DNA from: Deltaproteobacteria bacterium
GTDB taxonomy: Bacteria; Desulfobacterota; Desulfobacteria; Desulfobacterales; Desulfosalsimonadaceae
DNA: 9,553 bases
Assembly: GCA_024280875.1 (NCBI GenBank)
Contig: JAJRPH010000373.1
Span: forward strand, 1 to 9,553
Direction: 5' to 3'
Positions 7,112 to 9,553 of this stretch are shown piece by piece (position 1 is the stretch's first letter; each line of letters begins with the position of its first letter). Made by a program: the position numbers and the translations under genes. The notes under the pieces are model-generated. The model saw nothing but the letters and a program-made list of their open reading frames with translations, searched no databases and was not told the origin of the DNA.

Positions 7112-7321
7112 ATGGAACTCAAAACGATCACAACCTTCATCGCCATGACCATCCCGTTTCTTTTGCTGACCGTCTGGATGCTGGTGGATATATCAATAAA
7201 ACACTTCAAGTCTCCGGGGGAAAAAGCGGCGTGGTGGCTGATTACCCTGCTTCCCTTCATCGGCTGGTTCATTTATCTGATTTTCGGATTCCGCAGGGGA
7301 AAAAAACCGGGTAAAGAGTGA
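7112..7321 (+). CDS. Small membrane protein with a PLDc_N-like domain
   Basis: This 69-residue protein has two predicted membrane helices (about 7-27 and 40-59) joined by a short polar loop (IKHFKSPGEKAA) and ends in a basic tail (RRGKKPGKE). The second half, WWLITLLPFIGWFIYLIFGFRRGKK, has the W...LPxxGxxxYLxFG pattern of the PLDc_N (phospholipase D/cardiolipin synthase N-terminal) domain, but no catalytic HKD domain follows. Stand-alone proteins of this type are common and mostly uncharacterised. AAGGGA at 7102-7107 is a good Shine-Dalgarno 4 nt before the ATG. It is the third gene of the operon with the PHP protein and the transglycosylase. No specific function is claimed. Confidence 0.82.
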   Translation: MELKTITTFIAMTIPFLLLTVWMLVDISIKHFKSPGEKAAWWLITLLPFIGWFIYLIFGFRRGKKPGKE

Positions 7322-7331
7322 CAAAATAGTG

Positions 7332-7354
7332 TTTGACAGAATATCTTCGTCAAA
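7332..7354. repeat. Near-perfect hairpin between the PLDc_N gene and the tRNA
   Basis: TTTGAC (7332-7337) pairs with GTCAAA (7349-7354) and GAA (7339-7341) with TTC (7346-7348). This gives nine base pairs with one bulged A and a 4-nt loop. It begins 11 nt after the stop of the upstream operon. No T-run follows, so as a terminator it would be weak or factor-dependent. It also covers a TTGACA -35 box, so it may be an operator. Confidence 0.45.
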
Positions 7355-7361
7355 ATATGTA
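7333..7361 (+). promoter_or_regulatory. Candidate sigma-70 promoter for the tRNA gene
   Basis: TTGACA at 7333-7338 is a perfect -35. Exactly 17 nt later lies TATGTA at 7356-7361, a moderate -10. It would give a leader of about 75 nt to the tRNA. Two perfect TATAAT hexamers lie in tandem at 7400-7405 and 7406-7411, but no -35 is correctly spaced from them; they are the alternative -10 candidates. Confidence 0.45.
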
Positions 7362-7443
7362 TGTGTCATTATTTGAAACGATCACCTAATTTATTCAAAT
7401 ATAATTATAATAACAGATAGTTAAATCAAGATCATATTTTTTT

Positions 7444-7519
7444 GGCCCCATCGTCTAGTGGTTTAGGACGTCGGCCTCTCACGCCGGTAACGCGGGTTCG
7501 AACCCCGCTGGGGTCACCA
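7444..7519 (+). tRNA. tRNA-Glu (anticodon CTC)
   Basis: The 76-nt cloverleaf can be drawn completely. The acceptor stem GGCCCCA (7444-7450) pairs with TGGGGTC (7509-7515), with one G-U pair. The anticodon stem TCGGC/GCCGG (7471-7475 with 7483-7487) encloses the loop CTCTCAC, placing the anticodon CTC at 7478-7480. The T stem GCGGG/CCCGC (7492-7496 with 7504-7508) encloses TTCGAAC. Discriminator A is at 7516 and CCA (7517-7519) is encoded. The D-arm region TCGTCTAGTGG is typical of bacterial tRNA-Glu. It reads the codon GAG. It stands alone, with its own terminator. Confidence 0.97.
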
Positions 7520-7530
7520 ATAATAAAAAC

Positions 7531-7563
7531 AAGGGTTTATCGATAATCGGTAGCCCTTTTTTT
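7531..7563 (+). terminator. Intrinsic terminator of the tRNA-Glu gene
   Basis: AAGGGTTTATCGA at 7531-7543 folds onto TCGGTAGCCCTT (7547-7558) with one bulged T, two G-U pairs and a TAA loop. A run of seven T follows at 7557-7563. It starts 11 nt after the tRNA CCA end. Confidence 0.82.
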
Positions 7564-7867
7564 ATTCCTGTTTTTATGTCTTCCAACTCTCATAATAATT
7601 TTTCAGGTTAAACAGTTTCAGAATCATCTTTTTTAATCTCAGAATTTACGGGAGATCAGTGGCATAAATTCCCTGATATCATTTTCATAGTTATCGTTGC
7701 CTGCTCTCATCATTTTGAATAACCTTATCTTCGCCCCTATCGATTGAGTGTTGCCACCCTTTCTGGAAATCTTCTTCAAAGGCAAAAATCATGAGGTTAC
7801 AGGGTATCTGTGGACACTTTCTTAAGAGGGGATAAACATCAGTAAGGATGCATTAAATGAAAACTGC
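7564..7867. other. Intergenic stretch without a supportable gene
   Basis: About 300 A/T-rich nucleotides between the tRNA terminator and the next promoter. I find no plausible start with a ribosome site and a conserved product. Two overlapping minus-strand fragments look faintly protein-like: MIFAFEEDFQKGWQHSIDRG (reading from about 7790 down) and, in another frame, MMRAGNDNYENDIREFMPLI (from about 7711 down). They could be a decayed, frameshifted gene, but I recognise no family. Confidence 0.4.
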
Positions 7868-7897
7868 TTGACAAACAAATCTATTTTTTGGTAAATT
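7868..7897 (+). promoter_or_regulatory. Sigma-70 promoter of the AAA_14 ATPase gene
   Basis: A perfect -35 TTGACA lies at 7868-7873. TAAATT at 7892-7897 (4 of 6) is the -10, with an 18-nt spacer. Transcription would begin near 7904. That puts any start codon upstream of about 7904, including the in-frame TTG at 7888, outside the message. Confidence 0.55.
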
Positions 7898-7910
7898 TTT
7901 GGTCAAAAAA

Positions 7911-7915
7911 AGGGG
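7911..7915 (+). promoter_or_regulatory. Ribosome site deciding the ATPase start
   Basis: AGGGG lies 11 nt before the ATG at 7927 and after the predicted transcription start. It is on the long side but the only purine-rich candidate, and it favours 7927 over the TTG at 7888. Confidence 0.5.
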
Positions 7916-7926
7916 TTGTTTTAACC

Positions 7927-9306
7927 ATGCTTCGACGAACCGCTGAAAACCATTTAAATACCTGGTATCAAAAAAACCGCCGAAAGCCGCTGGTGCTCAG
8001 AGGCGCCCGCCAGGTCGGTAAATCTACCCTGGTGCGCGAATTCGCCCAAAACAACGGTCTAGTTTTAAATGAAATCAACCTGGAACAACATCTGTATCTG
8101 GACACTATTTTTAAGTCTCTGGATATGGATATTATTATCAGAGAACTGGACGCTCTGGTGGGAAGGAACATCAAAGCCCCCGGCGCTGTTTTGTTTCTGG
8201 ATGAAATTCAGGCCACCCCGCATGCCATCCAGGCGCTTCGGTATTTTTATGAAAACAGGCCTGATCTGCCCGTCATTTCCGCCGGTTCTCTGCTCGAATT
8301 TGCACTGGCTGACCTTCATTTTTCAATGCCGGTGGGTCGAATCGAATATTATCATTTGGGGCCCATGACCTTCAGGGAATTTTTGACTGCTGTCGAACCC
8401 GGACTGCCCCCTTATCTTTCTGAGTTTCAAATTAATCAAACCATCCCCTTAACAGCCCATCAAAAATTGATCAAACGCCAGCGGGAATATTTATTCGTGG
8501 GTGGCATGCCGGAAGCCGTGCATGCATTTGTCGAAGAAAACGCTTTAACGCAAGTCACGGCTATCCACCGCTCCATTGCCGAGACGTATCAGGATGATTT
8601 TTCCAAATACGCCAAACAAAAAAATCTGGCGTTAATGCAAAAAGTGTTTCGGCAAATTCCAAGAATTATCGGCCAAAAGGTCAAATACAGCAATATCTCC
8701 AAAGAAGATAAATCCAGGGAAGTAAAAGCCGTCATCGACCTGCTGGTCAAGGCCCGTGTATGCCATCAATCGTTTCACAGCCATTGTTCAGGCGTGCCGC
8801 TGATGGCCGATATCAATGAGAATGTCTATAAACTGCTGTTTATGGATGTGGGCATGGCCGCCTATATCACCGGACTGGATTGGATTGCATTGCAGGCATT
8901 GGATGGACAGGCCCTTGTCAATGAAGGCAAGCTGGCGGAACAGTTTGTGGGTCAGCACTTATTGAATCCGTTTGAACCACCCCGGCTGACCTATTGGCTG
9001 CGGGAGGTAAAATCAGCCAATGCGGAAGTCGATTATGTCACGGCAAGCGGGAATCAGGTACTCCCCATTGAAGTCAAAGCCGGTAAGAGCGGTACTCTCA
9101 AATCTCTACAACAGTTCGCGTTAAACAAAAATGCGGGCCTGTGCGTACGTTTTGACCTTAATCCTCCGGGTATTCAGGAAATCACCCATGCCGTCCTGAC
9201 GGAGGCCGGCAGCGTCCCGGTATCTTACACGCTCCTGTCTCTTCCCCTGTATCTGGTGGAAGAACTTCCCAGGATATTAGACGAGATGCGGATGGGCTGG
9301 GGTTGA
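7927..9306 (+). CDS. AAA_14/DUF4143-family ATP-binding protein
   Basis: This 459-residue protein (counted from the ATG at 7927) belongs to the widespread AAA_14 plus DUF4143 family. The N-terminal ATPase has Walker A GARQVGKST (26-34), Walker B VLFLDE (88-93) followed by IQ, and the SAGSLLEFAL segment (118-127) typical of this group. The middle contains FVGGMPEAV and other family hallmarks. The C-terminal domain ends with a PD-(D/E)xK-like signature: D369 in AEVDYV, then E382-V-K384 in LPIEVKAGKSG. That suggests a nuclease-like fold, but cleavage is unproven. No membrane segment is seen. Cellular role is unknown for most members; they are often found singly and in variable genome regions. Here it has its own promoter and lies about 100 nt upstream of an hsdM-like gene on the same strand. 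The first 13 codons of the longest frame (from TTG 7888) are probably not translated. Confidence 0.9.
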   Translation: MLRRTAENHLNTWYQKNRRKPLVLRGARQVGKSTLVREFAQNNGLVLNEINLEQHLYLDTIFKSLDMDIIIRELDALVGRNIKAPGAVLFLDEIQATPHAIQALRYFYENRPDLPVISAGSLLEFALADLHFSMPVGRIEYYHLGPMTFREFLTAVEPGLPPYLSEFQINQTIPLTAHQKLIKRQREYLFVGGMPEAVHAFVEENALTQVTAIHRSIAETYQDDFSKYAKQKNLALMQKVFRQIPRIIGQKVKYSNISKEDKSREVKAVIDLLVKARVCHQSFHSHCSGVPLMADINENVYKLLFMDVGMAAYITGLDWIALQALDGQALVNEGKLAEQFVGQHLLNPFEPPRLTYWLREVKSANAEVDYVTASGNQVLPIEVKAGKSGTLKSLQQFALNKNAGLCVRFDLNPPGIQEITHAVLTEAGSVPVSYTLLSLPLYLVEELPRILDEMRMGWG

Positions 9307-9389
9307 TCAGCTCAAGTCTTTTAGTATCTGCCCAGAGATATTTTGCTTACCTCTGGATTAATCTGAAAACATTCTATTTTTAGAGTTAT

Positions 9390-9394
9390 GGAGA
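9390..9394 (+). promoter_or_regulatory. Shine-Dalgarno for the hsdM start
   Basis: GGAGA lies 10 nt before the ATG at 9405. It supports that ATG as the original hsdM start even though its frame now closes after six codons. Confidence 0.6.
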
Positions 9395-9404
9395 CCACGC
9401 ACGA

Positions 9405-9553
9405 ATGATTACAGGCGAGATTTAAGAGTCAGATCGACCGGATATGGGATGCCTTCTGGTCCGGCGGTATTTCAAACCCCATGGAAGTCATTGAGCAGAT
9501 GACCTATCTGCTGTTTATCAAACGGCTTGATGAATTGCACACGGTGCGGGAAA
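9405..9553 (+). CDS. hsdM: Type I restriction-modification methyltransferase subunit HsdM, 5' part with apparent frameshift
   Basis: The window ends inside this gene. From 9424 the frame reads KSQIDRIWDAFWSGG, then ISNPMEVIEQMTYLLFIKRL, then DELHTVRE. This is the conserved start of the HsdM N-terminal helical domain (HsdM_N). HsdM methylates adenine in the bipartite target, together with HsdS, and protects it from HsdR. The expected start, ATG at 9405 with a Shine-Dalgarno, gives MITGEI and then TAA at 9423-9425. One T removed from the TTT at 9421-9423 would restore MITGEIKSQIDRIW, the usual family opening. So the sequence shows a +1 base change after codon 6: either a real inactivating mutation or a sequencing error. 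The next in-frame ATG (9481) would drop the conserved first 25 residues. HsdS, HsdR and the methylase catalytic motifs lie outside the window. Confidence 0.82.

Noticed and set aside
6982..7314. Plus-strand open frame of 110 codons overlapping the transglycosylase and PLDc_N genes
   Set aside because: It is out of frame with two genes whose protein motifs and ribosome sites are clear, and its translation has no recognisable features.
7790..7835. Possible insertion-sequence end around CTGTGGACAC
   Set aside because: The sequence vaguely recalls transposon ends, but no matching inverted partner, target duplication or transposase is present.
7888..7926. TTG start giving 13 extra residues to the AAA_14 ATPase
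   Set aside because: The predicted -10 box overlaps it, so it would be outside the mRNA. The family normally starts close to the LRR-x-x-E-x-x-L segment, and AGGGG serves the ATG at 7927.
9332..9356. CCAGAG/CTCTGG inverted repeat after the ATPase gene as a terminator
   Set aside because: The stem is only 6 bp with a 13-nt loop, and no T-run follows directly, so it is too weak to call.
1..9553. CRISPR array or other long direct repeats
   Set aside because: No regularly spaced repeats of 20 nt or more were seen; the only tandem repeat is the hexamer at 5231-5266.

Overview
The window looks like a chromosomal segment of a Gram-negative bacterium. LolA implies an outer membrane, and the sigma-54-type response regulator, the AT-rich gene gaps and the gene styles suggest Desulfobacterota (a Desulfobacterales-like deltaproteobacterium). 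That lineage call is an inference from overall flavour and not from a phylogenetic marker. Most of the window (about 1-7560) is ordinary core genome. The last 2 kb (about 7560-9553) looks accessory.

Layout: (1) 1-499, minus: the N-terminal part of an NtrC-type response regulator, cut by the window edge. (2) 500-743: a divergent regulatory gap holding a 9-bp inverted repeat and bounded by an unusual 17/18-nt near-perfect inverted repeat. (3) 744-2448, plus: lolA (periplasmic lipoprotein carrier), then nadA (quinolinate synthase). (4) 2443-5227, minus: an apparent operon radA - rlmE - yebC (DNA recombination/repair, 23S rRNA methylation, YebC-family translation/regulatory protein). It meets nadA tail to tail with a 6-nt overlap. 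(5) 5228-5348: a divergent gap with a hexanucleotide microsatellite just upstream of radA and a 42-nt imperfect inverted repeat. (6) 5349-7321, plus: a tight three-gene operon of a PHP-family phosphoesterase, an MltB-type lytic transglycosylase (GTG start overlapping the previous stop as GTGA), and a small two-helix PLDc_N-like membrane protein. (7) 7444-7519: tRNA-Glu(CTC) with encoded CCA and a strong intrinsic terminator. (8) 7564-7867: about 300 nt with no gene I can support. (9) 7927-9306, plus: an AAA_14/DUF4143 ATPase with its own sigma-70 promoter. (10) 9405-9553, plus: the start of a type I restriction-modification methyltransferase subunit (HsdM) that runs off the window and carries an apparent one-base frameshift after codon 6.

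How the genes work together: the lolA, transglycosylase and PLDc_N-like genes concern the envelope. nadA feeds NAD synthesis. radA/rlmE/yebC form an information-processing operon. The tRNA followed by an orphan ATPase and a type I R-M locus resembles the edge of a defence or genomic island that begins downstream of a tRNA gene. I saw no clearly novel multi-gene system. The best leads are the hsdM frameshift, the inverted-repeat-bounded lolA/regulator promoter region, the microsatellite ahead of radA, and the ATPase-hsdM neighbourhood.
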